Part shown: positions 63,855-64,000 of the stretch, piece after piece
How positions within the stretch are numbered: the first letter of the stretch is position 1
How the letters are laid out: each line of letters begins with the position of its first letter
Origin: Candidatus Dechloromonas phosphorivorans
GTDB lineage: Bacteria; Pseudomonadota; Gammaproteobacteria; Burkholderiales; Rhodocyclaceae
DNA length: 64,000 nucleotides
Assembly (NCBI GenBank): GCA_016721185.1
Contig: JADKIP010000017.1
Coordinates: forward strand, 139,159 to 203,158
Reading direction: 5' to 3'
The notes under the pieces: model-generated
Databases searched by the model: none
What the model saw: only the letters and a program-made list of their open reading frames with translations
What the model was told of the DNA's origin: nothing
Made by a program: the position numbers and the translations under genes

Positions 63855-64000
63855 CTTCCATATCGGGTCGCCTGTTCTGCGGAAGGCGTAATGTAGCCTG
63901 GCCGGGGTGATAGGGACGACGCTTCCCGATGCGGTAATATTGACTGAGCAACGTTGAAGGTGCGGATGATAATCTCATCAATAACCTGTGGGGTCGCATG
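63855..64000. other. Unassigned right edge
   Basis: A minus-strand frame enters from the right (GKRRPYHPGQATLRLPQNRRPDM) but I could not assign it, and indels are likely here too. Nothing else is identifiable in these 146 bases. Confidence 0.3.

Overview
The window looks like a high-GC betaproteobacterial chromosome, most likely Rhodocyclaceae (Dechloromonas/Azonexus-like). The basis is the style of the formate dehydrogenase cluster (DUF3305, DUF3306, polyferredoxin, TorD chaperone, Tat peptide, FdhABC), the argS - SPOR protein - dsbA - SDR gene order, and the bacteriohemerythrin and NIT/GGDEF/EAL signalling genes. The assignment is by family recognition and was not checked against a database.

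1-17 kb is accessory DNA. The left end is a nest of insertions: an IS5-family transposase gene is cut by a group II intron whose 5' end is visible, and the intron is cut by an IS256-type element running off the window. Next comes a compact element (about 2.6-11.7 kb): a P4-type tyrosine integrase, an unknown 143-aa protein, a family B DNA polymerase, a divergent unknown 174-aa protein and a second tyrosine recombinase. The polymerase gene is split by a 2,799-bp IS21-family element flanked by a 7-bp target duplication (AGGAATT). Removing the IS and one duplication on paper restores a single 887-aa frame carrying exonuclease, YxGG, A, B, C and KTRG motifs. This looks like a pipolin-like or protein-primed replicon inactivated by transposition, and it is the most interesting part of the window. 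An MBOAT/SGNH acetylation pair and a small DNA-binding gene split by an IS1182-family copy follow.

17-54 kb is mostly intact. It holds a cysteine-type, Tat-exported formate dehydrogenase operon, a DsrE-like gene, a type I restriction-modification operon (hsdR-hsdS-rhuM/fic-hsdM, minus strand), tungstate transporter genes tupBC, moeA, a repeat-built LEA-like protein, an acyltransferase, an RhlE-type helicase, an Hsp70 relative, a phnDCE-type transporter with a fused double permease, pncC, bacteriohemerythrin, a NIT-PAS-GGDEF-EAL protein, a SWIM/SNF2 helicase and ubiB. Formate dehydrogenase, tungstate uptake and molybdopterin synthesis belong together functionally; the restriction operon sits between them.

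54.5-64 kb holds recognisable genes (diguanylate cyclase, hypoxanthine/uracil-DNA glycosylase, argS, SPOR protein, dsbA, an SDR gene, an IS66 element, a second IS1182 copy), nearly all broken by single-base indels. argS alone has six, each repaired by one base. Because argS is essential, and because the IS1182 copy here is far more broken than the copy at 15-16.5 kb, I read most of these as sequencing or assembly errors and not as gene decay. No tRNA, rRNA or CRISPR array was seen.
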